Of a stretch of 64,000 nucleotides of DNA, positions 49,260 to 58,445 are shown in pieces. How positions within the stretch are numbered: position 1 is the first letter of the stretch; each line of letters opens with the position of its first letter. A model generated the notes under the pieces. That model was not told the origin of the DNA. It worked only from the letters and a program-made list of their open reading frames with translations, and made no database searches. The DNA is from CAVXJN01 sp963773585. GTDB taxonomy: Bacteria > Pseudomonadota > Gammaproteobacteria > JASBUN01. The stretch is from the NCBI GenBank assembly GCA_963773585.1, contig CAVZBR010000004.1, forward strand, positions 558,001 through 622,000, written 5' to 3'. The translations under genes were made by a program, and so were the position numbers.

Positions 49260-50150
49260 TCACTGAAAGCGGACGGCGCGCTCCTGCCACTGCCGGGAGA
49301 GCGTGGGATTGGCGGTGACGCCCAGTTCTCCCTGGGCATAGACGTGCGCCAGGGTCTTCATCGCCTGCACGTTGCCGCTTTCCGCGGCTTTGGTGATCCA
49401 CCGCAGCGCCTGCTGGTCGTCGCGCACCACATCCCAGGCACCGCTTTCATAGCGCAGACCCAGCTCGTACTGAGCCTGCGGGTCACCTCGTTCGGCCTTT
49501 TCCCGCAATACGTCCGCGGATTGCTGATAGACCATGGTGGTCAGTTCGCGAGCCTCGTTGAGCAGCCCGAGTAAATTGATGGCATCGCTCTGGCCGTGGG
49601 CGGCGGCACGGCTCAGCCAGTCCCGCGCCAGCTCCGCATCCTGGGCTACGCCATAGCCTTCGTGGTACAGCTTGCCGAGCAGGAACTGGGCATCGTCATT
49701 GCCGTTTTCAGCCGCCTCGGTCAGCCAATGGACGGCGCGCACCGGACTTTTCTCGGTGCCGAAGCCCTCGAGTCTGGCTTTGCCGAGCCGGTATTGCGCC
49801 GCGGCGACGTCGGCGCGCGCCGCCTTGCGCCACCAATAGACGGCTTTTTCCGGATTCGGCGCCACACCGCGCCCGTCCGCGTACAGGTTGCCAAGCATCA
49901 TCTGGGCATATGGATGGCCAGCCCGGGCAGCACGCCGGAACCAATAAACCGCCTTCTCGGCGTCGGGCTGCAGCCCGGAACGGCCCTCCAAATACGCCAA
50001 GCCGTAGAGCAGCTGCGCGCCTTCGTCGCCGTCCATCGCTTCCCGGGCGATGAGCTGCAGCGATTGTGGCGGATGCTGGGCCTGCACTGCCGTTGTTGCC
50101 GCCCAAACCAGGGCGGCGCCGATGGCGAGCGCGGCGATTCGTTGCTTCAT
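49260..50150 (-). CDS. Exported Sel1-repeat protein
   Basis: A 296-residue protein with a signal peptide (RIAALAIGAALVWAATTAVQA) followed by about six Sel1-like repeats (for example EDGAQLLYGLAYLEGR-like, YAQMMLGNLYADGRGVAPN, DAQFLLGKLYHEGYGVAQD, ALRWITKAAESGNVQAMKTL). Sel1 proteins scaffold protein complexes in signalling and the envelope. No function assigned. The DUF599 gene follows upstream on the same strand, 11 bases away. Confidence 0.9.
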   Translation of the reverse strand: MKQRIAALAIGAALVWAATTAVQAQHPPQSLQLIAREAMDGDEGAQLLYGLAYLEGRSGLQPDAEKAVYWFRRAARAGHPYAQMMLGNLYADGRGVAPNPEKAVYWWRKAARADVAAAQYRLGKARLEGFGTEKSPVRAVHWLTEAAENGNDDAQFLLGKLYHEGYGVAQDAELARDWLSRAAAHGQSDAINLLGLLNEARELTTMVYQQSADVLREKAERGDPQAQYELGLRYESGAWDVVRDDQQALRWITKAAESGNVQAMKTLAHVYAQGELGVTANPTLSRQWQERAVRFQ

Positions 50151-50161
50151 CGAAGCTGCTC

Positions 50162-50848
50162 CTAGAGTGCCTTGGGCAAGTTGCGTGGAGCCCGGTCGAC
50201 CCGATACAGCACCACGATCAAAACCAGCGTTGCGAGAATCATGAAATGCGGGCCGAACAGCCAGAACACCAAAGGCACGGCAAAGTAGTAGGAGCGCATG
50301 CCGATGCTGTAGTAACGCCCGGCACGGTTTAGGTGGATCGCTACACTGCGCGGAGTTACTGCGTTGGGCCGCTTGTCCGAGGGTACATTGAGCAGGTAGC
50401 CCACATGGTGAAACAAGCGCGCGGCCATGGCGAAATTAAAAAACGCGATGATCAAGTCCGACAAAAGAAACAGAATTTTGGCGATCCAGACTCCGGGATG
50501 AATGGAGCCGACCAGGTCGAGTTGTTGCCAGGAGGCGGTGAGCTTGTCCGCTTGGCCGCTCAACGTCAGCGTACCCATCATCAGCAATACGGCGGTGGAT
50601 GCAAAAAAAGTTGCCGCCATGATGGAATTACGCAGCGTCTGCACCCCCAGTATGCCCCGCGAGTCATCTTCCATGATGCCGGCGACCCAGCCGATACGGG
50701 CGGCATGAGTGACGCTTTGGAACGTGTATTGGGCGTTGGTGCGCAACTTCACGCGCAAATAGAAGTGGTATGCGAACAGCATCGCGCCGCTGATCAGCAA
50801 GCTGACCAGGTCGTTAATCGACGTTTCGAGCCAATGTAATGTGGGCAT
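50162..50848 (-). CDS. DUF599 membrane protein
   Basis: A 228-residue inner-membrane protein with four hydrophobic segments (LVSLLISGAMLFAYHFYL, SIMAATFFASTAVLLMMGTL, ILFLLSDLIIAFFNFAMAA, HFMILATLVLIVVLY). The pattern matches DUF599, a family of unknown function. It is placed just before the Sel1 gene with little spacing, so the two may be cotranscribed. Confidence 0.85.
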   Translation of the reverse strand: MPTLHWLETSINDLVSLLISGAMLFAYHFYLRVKLRTNAQYTFQSVTHAARIGWVAGIMEDDSRGILGVQTLRNSIMAATFFASTAVLLMMGTLTLSGQADKLTASWQQLDLVGSIHPGVWIAKILFLLSDLIIAFFNFAMAARLFHHVGYLLNVPSDKRPNAVTPRSVAIHLNRAGRYYSIGMRSYYFAVPLVFWLFGPHFMILATLVLIVVLYRVDRAPRNLPKAL

Positions 50849-50925
50849 GTTTTCCGCGATCCGACGGGGCCGTCGCTCAGTTTATCATGTGCCGTGCCAC
50901 CCAGTCGAAGGACGCGCGGGCAGCG

Positions 50926-51873
50926 TCAAAGTTCGCGTATGAAACGCGCCATGCGTTCCCGTTGCGCCGGGTCGGGCAGACGGCCATAAGCGGCTTGCAT
51001 GTTATCGGCGAGATGGCGGGGATCCGAAGTGGCCGGAATGGCGCAGGTCACCGCCGGATGCGAGAGGACGTATTTGAGAAAAAACTGCGCCCAACTGCCG
51101 CAGTCGAATTCGCTCGTCCATGCGGGGAGGCTTTTTCCCCGGATTTTGCGGAACAGCGCACCGCGCGCGAACGGTCGGTTGACGATCACCGCGATGCCGC
51201 GTTCCGCCGCCAGCGGCAACAGAGTCCGTTCGGCTTCCGGTTCCAGCAGTGAATAGTTGAACTGCACGGTGTCGACGGCGGTGGAGCGCATTACTTCGGC
51301 GAGCGCGGGAAACGCATCGCTGCGGTAATGGGTGACGCCGATGTAGCGTACTTTGCCCTCCGCCTTCCATTGGCGCAGGGTTTGCAATTGCGTGTCGGTA
51401 TCAACCAGGTTGTGGACTTGCATCAGGTCCACACGGGTGCCGCCCAGCCTGCGCAGTGAATCGCTCATCTGAGCAATGCCCGACTCCCGTCCACTGGTCC
51501 ACACCTTGGTGGCGAGGAAAAGTTTATCCTGTAATGCAAGTTCCTTGCTGAGCACCCCGACGACCATTTCTGCGTTCCCGTACATGGGCGAAGTGTCCAC
51601 CAGGCGACCGCCGAGTCGGACGAACTCCTGCAGTACGGCTTTGAGCGGTTTCAAAGCGGCGGCCGTGGCCTCGACCTCGAAGGTCCGTGAAGTACCAAGC
51701 CCGATCACTGGCAGTTGTTCCCCGCTGCTCGGAATCGGTCGTTGGCGGATGGCACCCGCTTCGGCGCGGGCATCGCCGAGCGGGGTGCCCAGTGCCCAGG
51801 CGCCGGCTATGCCGCCGATACTGCGCAGGAAGTCACGTCGAGTGAACGGGCTAAACCAGAGTTTCGAGTTCAT
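50926..51873 (-). CDS. Tat-exported aldo/keto reductase
   Basis: A 315-residue aldo/keto reductase carrying an N-terminal twin-arginine signal (TRRDFLRSIGGIAGAWALG). The tetrad is present: D and Y in GGRLVDTSPMYGNAE, K in LFLATKVW, H in LMQVHNL. Exported AKRs are less common than cytosolic ones; an NADPH-dependent enzyme would have to obtain its cofactor before export. The substrate is unknown. Confidence 0.88.
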   Translation of the reverse strand: MNSKLWFSPFTRRDFLRSIGGIAGAWALGTPLGDARAEAGAIRQRPIPSSGEQLPVIGLGTSRTFEVEATAAALKPLKAVLQEFVRLGGRLVDTSPMYGNAEMVVGVLSKELALQDKLFLATKVWTSGRESGIAQMSDSLRRLGGTRVDLMQVHNLVDTDTQLQTLRQWKAEGKVRYIGVTHYRSDAFPALAEVMRSTAVDTVQFNYSLLEPEAERTLLPLAAERGIAVIVNRPFARGALFRKIRGKSLPAWTSEFDCGSWAQFFLKYVLSHPAVTCAIPATSDPRHLADNMQAAYGRLPDPAQRERMARFIREL

Positions 51874-51919
51874 GGCTGCGTCTCGGATGCGGGGCCATCA
51901 ACGCACAGCATAGCGGCTG

Positions 51920-53215
51920 TCAGGCGCGTGCGTGAAGCCGGCGCAGGCGCTCGTGGCTCCGACCCAGAGCGAGTGCAGTAAGCAGCCACGCGCCGGCGAT
52001 CGGAACCGCGATCCAGGACATATACACCAGGGACAGGCCCGCCCCGTCGAGCAGACCGAAGCCCCAGCCGCTGACCGCGTCTCCGCCGCGGTAGACCACG
52101 GTGTCGATGACGTTTTTGGCTTTGTATTTGCTCTCCCGACCCACCACCGTGAACAACACTTCCCGGGCTGGGCGCGTCAGCGCATAGTTGCCCGCGCGAC
52201 GCACGACCTGGAACACCACCAGTACCGACAGGGTCGGCAGCAGCGCCAAAGCGGTGAACCCGGCGGCGACCAGCAAGGGGACGGCAGCCAGCGCGACGCC
52301 GAGACGAAAGCGGCTCATGATCCGGCCGGCGATGAACAGCTGCGTGAACACCGTCAAGACGTTTACCGCCAGATCGATCAGCGCGAACAGCCGGGTACGT
52401 CGACCAGGGTCGTCAAACGCATCTTTGACGATATGGGCTTGTTCGAAATACAGAAAAGTCGAGAGACTGGTGAACAGCAGCAGAAACAGGCAAACCCCCA
52501 GCAGGTATGGCGACTTGGCGACCAGGCTCAGACCGGCGAGCACCGAGCCGCCCATGGGCCGGTCACCCTGGGCGGCTTGTCGATCATTGCGCAGCGTGCG
52601 GTTCCAGTTCAGCAGCCGCCGAATGCAAAGGGTCGCCGCGCCCAACAGCAACGCCGCGACCAGCAGCAAATTGATGGCGCCGATGCGGCCCACCAGCGTC
52701 GCGGTCAGCAGTGGTCCGACGATGGCGCCGGTGCTGCCACCGGCGGCAATGAAACCGAACAGACGCCGGGCCTGCTCGTTGCGGTAGAGGTCCACCATCA
52801 GGCTCCAGAATACGGAGACCACGAACAGGTTGAAGACGCTCACCCAGACGAAAAACGCCTGCGCGATCCATGGTGCCCGCAGGGTTGCGAACAACATGTA
52901 AAACAGCAGCAGGTTGACGATGAAGAAGTGATACACGAGCGGCACGAACGTGCGCCGCGGAAACCGGGCAGCCACTGCGCCGAACAGGGGGACCGCTGCG
53001 AGCATGACCGCAAAGGTCGCGGTAAATACCCAGGGCAGATTGCCGATGCCGCCGGCGATGCCCATTTCGTCGCGCACCGGACGCAGCACATAGTAGCTGC
53101 TCAGCAGGCAGAAAAAATAGGCGAACGACCAGGCCAGTGCCGAACCTTCGCCTGGGTGGACTTCGACCAGGCGCCCCAGCAGGGCAGCGCCGCGCGTTTG
53201 CTCCCTTGCAATCAC
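51920..53215 (-). CDS. MFS/TLC-type nucleotide-transporter-like membrane protein
   Basis: About 431 residues with roughly 11 to 12 hydrophobic helices (ALAWSFAYFFCLLSSYYVLRPVRDEMGI, LLVAALLLGAATLCI, YLLGVCLFLLLFTSLSTFLYF, GVALAAVPLLVAAGFTALALLP). It resembles the ATP:ADP translocase/MFS family annotated in many gammaproteobacteria as an NTP/NDP-like exchanger; free-living bacteria do not usually import ATP, so the substrate is open. The start is uncertain; I use the GTG at 53215, and in-frame codons further upstream exist. Confidence 0.8.
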   Translation of the reverse strand: MIAREQTRGAALLGRLVEVHPGEGSALAWSFAYFFCLLSSYYVLRPVRDEMGIAGGIGNLPWVFTATFAVMLAAVPLFGAVAARFPRRTFVPLVYHFFIVNLLLFYMLFATLRAPWIAQAFFVWVSVFNLFVVSVFWSLMVDLYRNEQARRLFGFIAAGGSTGAIVGPLLTATLVGRIGAINLLLVAALLLGAATLCIRRLLNWNRTLRNDRQAAQGDRPMGGSVLAGLSLVAKSPYLLGVCLFLLLFTSLSTFLYFEQAHIVKDAFDDPGRRTRLFALIDLAVNVLTVFTQLFIAGRIMSRFRLGVALAAVPLLVAAGFTALALLPTLSVLVVFQVVRRAGNYALTRPAREVLFTVVGRESKYKAKNVIDTVVYRGGDAVSGWGFGLLDGAGLSLVYMSWIAVPIAGAWLLTALALGRSHERLRRLHARA

Positions 53216-53276
53216 GGAGTCGGTCTCGCTGCTGTGCCGTGCGGGTCGACGCACGGCCGTGGACGATCGGCGCTGT

Positions 53277-54260
53277 TCAGCTTCGCTGGACCGCGGGATC
53301 GGTGATGTCGAAGATGCGCTGCAACAGCTCGGGGTCGTCGGGCAAAAGCTTGGCGTCCACCAACCGCCGCGCCAATATCTCCCAGTCGCCAGCTGCGGCA
53401 AACACCCTTGCGAACAGCGGCAATGCGTCATCCGCGCGGCCGGCATTCACCATTGCCACGGCGCGCCAGAACACCAGCTCCGGCGTGTTCGGTGCCAGCG
53501 CTTCCGCTTTTGCGAACTGCTCGAGGGCTTGGTCGAATTCCTTGCGCGCCAAGTGTGCGTCACCGCGGCTGTTGTGATGATAGGCGCGGTGCAGTGCCAC
53601 CAGGCGCTGCAGTTCCCGCAGCGGCTGCGGATGGTCTTCTACCCGCAGATCGAACACCCGGTCGCGCAGCGATGACCCGGAATCGCGGCCCCTGACGATC
53701 AGCAAAGCCGCCGATTGACTACCGCGGACGTCGCCGCCCGCCGCTTCGGCGCCCTGCAACGCCGCCATCAGACGGTCTGCGAAGTCGCTGCGCGTGGTTT
53801 CGTAGGCCTCGGCCATGGCGCCCCATACGGAATCATTCCGCATCATGTTGGCCTGACATGCGTAGTGCTTGCCTCGGTGATGGCCTGCTGCGGCGACACA
53901 ATTCCGCCCGGTGTGCACGGCCACGTCTCCATCGGCGTCGATCATCGCAACCTGGCGGTATTCCGTCGCTGCGTCTTCGGCGAGGAAGCGAGCCAAAGCC
54001 TGCGATGCACTAAGCCCGGCGCGCATCGAATCGATGCCGGCACCGCCCGAGAAGATCTTCGGAAACGATTGGATAACGCTGACACCCACACCTGCGACTG
54101 CGGTAGGGGCAAGGCTGCCGACCGAGAAATAATGGGATTGAATCGCGACCCCCAGATCGCCGCTGTCCGGATCCAAGGCGACGATGGAGTAAGTCGCGAT
54201 CGGAGCGCCCAGGGCCGCCGCGGGGCCGGCGCTTTGCATTCGTGGTGCGCGTGAAGGCAT
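53277..54260 (-). CDS. DUF1028 protein with C-terminal TPR-like segment
   Basis: A 327-residue protein with the DUF1028 domain: IATYSIVALDPDSGDLGVAIQSHYFSVGS, GVSVIQSFPK, CQANMMRNDSVWGAMAEAYE and GGDVRGSQSAALLIVRG. The domain is thought to have an Ntn-hydrolase-like fold with an unproven activity. From about residue 230 TPR-like helices follow (RKEFDQALEQFAKAEALAPN, AGRADDALPLFARVFAAAGD). No signal peptide. Same strand as ppk1 and the transporter. Confidence 0.87.
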   Translation of the reverse strand: MPSRAPRMQSAGPAAALGAPIATYSIVALDPDSGDLGVAIQSHYFSVGSLAPTAVAGVGVSVIQSFPKIFSGGAGIDSMRAGLSASQALARFLAEDAATEYRQVAMIDADGDVAVHTGRNCVAAAGHHRGKHYACQANMMRNDSVWGAMAEAYETTRSDFADRLMAALQGAEAAGGDVRGSQSAALLIVRGRDSGSSLRDRVFDLRVEDHPQPLRELQRLVALHRAYHHNSRGDAHLARKEFDQALEQFAKAEALAPNTPELVFWRAVAMVNAGRADDALPLFARVFAAAGDWEILARRLVDAKLLPDDPELLQRIFDITDPAVQRS

Positions 54261-54284
54261 GTGCCGCAGTATAGAACCGTGTGG

Positions 54285-56375
54285 TCAGGGATTGTCGAGC
54301 ACGTCGGCTTTGGCGAGTTTTGCCAGCAGAATTTCCTGTGCGATGCGCGCTTTTTGACTGCCCGGCTTCACTCGCTTGTAGCTACCGTCGCTGTGCAGGT
54401 TCCAGGCTTGGCAATTGTCGCTCAAATAGGCCAGCAGACCCTCTTTGACCACATGATTGATGAGCGCCTCTTCCTCGATGGGAAAGCAAGTCTCAACGCG
54501 ACGGAAGAAATTACGCTCCATCCAGTCGGCGCTGGCGCAGTACACTTTGGGATCGCCGCCGTTGTGGAAGTAATAGATCCGCGTGTGTTCGAGAAAACGG
54601 CCAATGATGGAGCGCACATGGATGTGGTCGGAGACGCCGGGCACGCCTGGGCGCAGGCAACAGGCGCCGCGCACGATGAGGTCGATCTTCACCCCTGCCT
54701 GGGATGCACGATACAAGGCGCGAATGATCTGCGGTTCGACCAGGGCGTTGACCTTGACGATGATGCGCGCGTCTTTGCCGGTGCTGGCATTGGCGGCTTC
54801 AGCCTCGATCAAAGCGATCAGCGTCCGGTGCAGGGTGAATGGAGATTGCAGCAGCTTCTTCAGTTTGGTTGCGCGGCCCAGGCCGGTGAGTTGCAAAAAC
54901 AACCGGTGTACGTCTTCGCCGAAGGCCTTGTCGCACGTGATCAAGCCATAGTCGGTGTAACCGCGTACCGTGCCGACGTGGTAATTGCCGGTACCGAGAT
55001 GCACGTAACGGCGGATGCGGCGGCCTTCGCGGCGCACGATCAGCAGCATCTTGGCATGGGTCTTGTGAGCCACCACGCCATACACCACGTGCGCGCCCGC
55101 GTCTTGCAGACGCGTCGCCAGTTCGATGTTGGCTTCTTCGTCGAAACGCGCGCGCAGCTCCACCACCACCGTCACTTCCTTGCCCGCCCGGGCGGCATCC
55201 ACCAGGGCATCGATCAGGGGTGAGTCGGCGCCGGTGCGATACAGGGTCTGCTTGATCGCCAGCACGTCCGGATCGGAAGCGGCCTGGCGCAGGAGATCGA
55301 TCACCGGAACAAACGATTCGAACGGATGGTGCAGTAACACATCGTCGTTGCGCACCACTTCGAACATGTCTTCGGAGTTGGCGATGCGTTTTGGTAGACC
55401 GGGCGTGAATGGCGGGTACTTCAACTCGGGTCGGTCGACCATGTGGTACACCGCCAGCAGGCGATTGAGATTTACCGGACCGTTTACCTGGTACAGGTCC
55501 TCGGTTTCCAGCTTGAACTGGTTGAGCAGATATTCAGCGGTTTCCGGCGGACACTTGTCGGCAACTTCCAGGCGCACCGTGTCGCCCAGCCGGCGGGCGG
55601 AGAGCTGACCTTTCAGGGCCCGCATCAGATCGTCGATTTCCTCCTCGTCGACGAACAGGTCCGAATCCCGGGTGGCACGGAACTGGTGACACCCGGTGAC
55701 GTTCATGCCGGGAAACAGATCCGAGACGTGTGCGTGGATGATCGAGCTCAGGAACACGAAACTGCAGCTGCCGCCGGACAAGGAGTCCGGCAGTTGGATC
55801 ACTCGCGGCAGCGAACGCGGCGCCTGGACGATGGCGACCCGGCTTTCACGGCCGAACGCGTCTTTGCCTTCCAGGGAAACGACGAAGTTCAAACTCTTAT
55901 TGAGCACCCGCGGAAACGGGTGAGCGGGATCCAGTCCCAGAGGACTGAGCACCGGCAGCAGTTCATTGTTGAAGAAGCGCTTGACCCACGCGGCCTGCTT
56001 CTGGGTCCAGCGATCGCGGCGTGCGAAGCGGATCCGGTGTCGCGCCAATTCCGGGATCAGGACTTCGTTGAGCACGCGGTATTGTTCCTCGACCAGCTTG
56101 TGCGCTTCGCTGCGCACACGCGCCAAAACCTCGCCGGGCGCGAGTCCGTCCGCTTCGGTTTTAAGGGAAGCCAACGCTTCGACGTGTTTCAAACCTGCCA
56201 CCCGGATCTCGAAGAACTCGTCCAGATTGGTGGAGGAAATACACAGAAAACGCAGTCGTTCGAGCAGCGGCGTCTGTTCGTCCTGGGCCTGATGCAGGAC
56301 CCGCCACTGGAATTGCAGCAGGCTCAGTTCGCGGTTGATATACAGATCGGGATTTTTCAGGTCGATGTCGAGCAT
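54285..56375 (-). CDS. ppk1: Polyphosphate kinase 1
   Basis: A 696-residue enzyme that makes polyphosphate from ATP. YINRELSLLQFQWRVLHQA opens the protein; the catalytic phospholipase-D-like domains show ARFDEEANIELATRLQDAG, HAKMLLIVRREG, YVHLGTGNYH and LRPGVPGVSDHIHVRSIIGRFLEH. The autophosphorylated histidine lies in the HAK region. Full length. Ppx, its counterpart, is encoded on the plus strand at 46.6 kb. Confidence 0.97.
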   Translation of the reverse strand: MLDIDLKNPDLYINRELSLLQFQWRVLHQAQDEQTPLLERLRFLCISSTNLDEFFEIRVAGLKHVEALASLKTEADGLAPGEVLARVRSEAHKLVEEQYRVLNEVLIPELARHRIRFARRDRWTQKQAAWVKRFFNNELLPVLSPLGLDPAHPFPRVLNKSLNFVVSLEGKDAFGRESRVAIVQAPRSLPRVIQLPDSLSGGSCSFVFLSSIIHAHVSDLFPGMNVTGCHQFRATRDSDLFVDEEEIDDLMRALKGQLSARRLGDTVRLEVADKCPPETAEYLLNQFKLETEDLYQVNGPVNLNRLLAVYHMVDRPELKYPPFTPGLPKRIANSEDMFEVVRNDDVLLHHPFESFVPVIDLLRQAASDPDVLAIKQTLYRTGADSPLIDALVDAARAGKEVTVVVELRARFDEEANIELATRLQDAGAHVVYGVVAHKTHAKMLLIVRREGRRIRRYVHLGTGNYHVGTVRGYTDYGLITCDKAFGEDVHRLFLQLTGLGRATKLKKLLQSPFTLHRTLIALIEAEAANASTGKDARIIVKVNALVEPQIIRALYRASQAGVKIDLIVRGACCLRPGVPGVSDHIHVRSIIGRFLEHTRIYYFHNGGDPKVYCASADWMERNFFRRVETCFPIEEEALINHVVKEGLLAYLSDNCQAWNLHSDGSYKRVKPGSQKARIAQEILLAKLAKADVLDNP

Positions 56376-56409
56376 CGCGCCAGTATATTACAGAGCCATG
56401 AATGAATTG

Positions 56410-57420
56410 TTACAGCTCTCGCAGCCACTTTGCGGCGGCTTTGGCGAAGTAGGTGAGGATGCCGTCGGCGCCGGCGCGCTTGATCGATAGCAGGGACTCC
56501 AGCACCACGGCGCGCTCGTCGAGCCAGCCGTGGTCCGCCGCTGCTTTGAGCATCGCGTATTCGCCGCTGACCTGATAAACGAAAGTGGGCGCGCCGAAGC
56601 GGTCCTTCACCCGGCGCACGATGTCGAGATAGGGCAGGCCCGGTTTGACCATCACCATGTCGGCGCCCTCCTCCAGATCCAGCGCCACTTCCCGTAGCGC
56701 CTCGTCGCTGTTGGCTGGGTCCATCTGGTAGGTGTACTTGTCGCCGGTGCCGAGGCTGGCTGCCGAACCGACGGCATCGCGAAACGGACCGTAGAAACCG
56801 GAGGCGTATTTCGCAGCGTAGGCCAGGATGCGGGTGTGGATGAAACCCTTGTCCTCCAGCGCCCGGCGGATGGCGCCGATCCGCCCGTCCATCATGTCCG
56901 AAGGTGCGACCACATCCGCGCCGGCCGCGGCGTGGGACAGCGCCTGCTTGACCAGGACGTCGATGGTTTCGTCGTTGAGTACATAGCCGCCGTCATCGGT
57001 CAGGCCGTCCTGACCATGAGTGGTAAACGGGTCCAGGGCGACATCGGTGATGACACCGAGCTCGGGGAAGTGTTGTTTCAACGTCCGCACCGCCCGTTGC
57101 GCCAAGCCGTCGGGATTGTAGGCCTCACGCGCGTCCGCGGATTTCGCGTCTGCGGGCGTTACCGGAAACAGGGCCAGCGCCGGAATTCCCAACTCCAGGC
57201 ATTGCTCGGCTTCGCTCAGCAAGCCGTCGATTGAGACCCGCTCGACGCCGGGCATGGACGCGACCGGTTCGCGCTGGCCGCTACCTTCGAGGACGAACAA
57301 GGGATAAATCAGGTCGTCGGCGCTGAGGCGGGTTTCGCGCATCAGGCGCCGGGAGAACGGATCGCGCCGCATACGCCGCATGCGCGCTGCCGGAAAGCGA
57401 TTGGCTTCGAAGTCTGACAT
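56410..57420 (-). CDS. hemB: HemB, delta-aminolevulinic acid dehydratase
   Basis: A 336-residue porphobilinogen synthase. RRMRRDPFSRRLMRETRLSADDLIYPLFV is the usual start region; VAPSDMMDGRIGAIR, ASGFYGPFRDAVGSA and the Schiff-base lysine in MVMVKPGLPYLD follow. DVALDPFTTHGQDG replaces the zinc cysteines with acid residues, which suggests a magnesium-type enzyme. Start MSDFEANRFPAA; a long in-frame extension is not supported. Separate from hemCD. Confidence 0.96.
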   Translation of the reverse strand: MSDFEANRFPAARMRRMRRDPFSRRLMRETRLSADDLIYPLFVLEGSGQREPVASMPGVERVSIDGLLSEAEQCLELGIPALALFPVTPADAKSADAREAYNPDGLAQRAVRTLKQHFPELGVITDVALDPFTTHGQDGLTDDGGYVLNDETIDVLVKQALSHAAAGADVVAPSDMMDGRIGAIRRALEDKGFIHTRILAYAAKYASGFYGPFRDAVGSAASLGTGDKYTYQMDPANSDEALREVALDLEEGADMVMVKPGLPYLDIVRRVKDRFGAPTFVYQVSGEYAMLKAAADHGWLDERAVVLESLLSIKRAGADGILTYFAKAAAKWLREL

Positions 57421-57547
57421 CAAAGGGCTCCGCTGCGGTGTGTGCCGAGGCCAGGGACCGGGGGGCTGCATCGGCCGTGCATGGCGCATGGACGGTCCCG
57501 GGTCGTGAGCGCAGTCTATCGGCTTTTGCGCGGGTGGTGAACGCTGC

Positions 57548-58240
57548 TCAGGAATCCGGGTTCGGCGACTGCTGGCTCGGGTCCCGTTCGACCGGTAGGC
57601 CGGCGCTGTGCCACTGGGGATAACCGCCCGCCAGGCGGTGTGCCGTGATACCCCGCTCCCGTAGCTGCGCGACTGCCTCGTAAGCGAGTACACAATATGG
57701 GCCGCGGCAATACGCGACGACATCGGCCGCGGCGCTCAGCTCATCGATATGCTCGGCCAGCTGTTGCAGCGGCACGCTCCGGGCGCCGGCGATATGGCCG
57801 GCGGTGTATTCGTCGGTCGGCCGTACGTCGATGACCGTGACCGCGCCGCTGCGCAGCCGTTCGGCCAGGTGTTCGGCGGCCACAGGCTCGAGACTGTCCT
57901 TGGCGGTGAGATGGCTTTTCACCAGCCGGTCGACGTCGGCCAGACTGCGTTCGGCGATATTGCGCAACGCCTCCAGCAGGTCGATTACGGCCGGATCGAA
58001 TAGACTGTAATACACGTGTTGCCCGGCCTTCCGGGCGTCCACCAGGCCCGCTTGCCGCAGCTGCTGCAGATGTTGCGAAGTGTTGGCCATGGTCAGGCCG
58101 CAAGCCCGGGCCAGGGCTTCCACGCTGCGTTCGCCCTGGGATAGGAGTTCCAGCAATTCCAAGCGGTTGCCGTTACTCAGCGCTTTGCCGATACGCGCAA
58201 ACTGGGTATAGATCTCATGCTGGAAACTGCTTTGGCGCAT
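57548..58240 (-). CDS. ArsR-type HTH regulator fused to a rhodanese domain
   Basis: A 230-residue fusion. Residues about 10-95 form an ArsR winged helix (NRLELLELLSQGERSVEALARACGLTMANTSQHLQQL), without the ELCVCD metal motif. From about 120 a rhodanese domain follows (VTVIDVRPTDEYTAGHIAGARSVPL) with its active-site cysteine in VAYCRGPYCVLAYEA. Such fusions respond to reactive sulfur species in other bacteria. The start ATG has GGGAGGA upstream. An ATT(A/C)-N8-GAAT palindrome lies 55 bases before it, and a sox pair elsewhere in the window fits a sulfur sensor. Confidence 0.92.
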   Translation of the reverse strand: MRQSSFQHEIYTQFARIGKALSNGNRLELLELLSQGERSVEALARACGLTMANTSQHLQQLRQAGLVDARKAGQHVYYSLFDPAVIDLLEALRNIAERSLADVDRLVKSHLTAKDSLEPVAAEHLAERLRSGAVTVIDVRPTDEYTAGHIAGARSVPLQQLAEHIDELSAAADVVAYCRGPYCVLAYEAVAQLRERGITAHRLAGGYPQWHSAGLPVERDPSQQSPNPDS

Positions 58241-58295
58241 ACTGTTCCTCCCAGCAGACCATCGCTGTCCGACCCGGCTTCCAGGCCGATAGAGC

Positions 58296-58311
58296 ATTAG
58301 TATATACGAAT
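58296..58311. promoter_or_regulatory. Operator-like palindrome for the ArsR-rhodanese regulator
   Basis: ATTAGTATATACGAAT is symmetric about GTATATAC with one mismatched pair, the shape ATT(A/C)-N8-GAAT that I recall for persulfide sensors of the SqrR/BigR type. It overlaps the -10-like TATACT of the regulator's own strand and sits between the divergent regulator and the HDOD-PP2C operon, so it could control both. Confidence 0.55.
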
Positions 58312-58445
58312 ATGCTGTCCCAGTGCCCCGGCAATCCGCCTCATGACAGTGGCATTTCCCCGGCGGGGACGGCAATCTGAAGGGTATTGCGCCATGGGAG
58401 ACGGTCATTACCGCCAAGGACACCGCTGACAGCCGCGCCGCCGCG

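Noticed and set aside
51932..53305. A 457-residue plus-strand frame opposite the transporter gene
   Set aside because: Gln/Arg/Glu-rich shadow of the hydrophobic transporter; the hydrophobic helices are on the minus strand.
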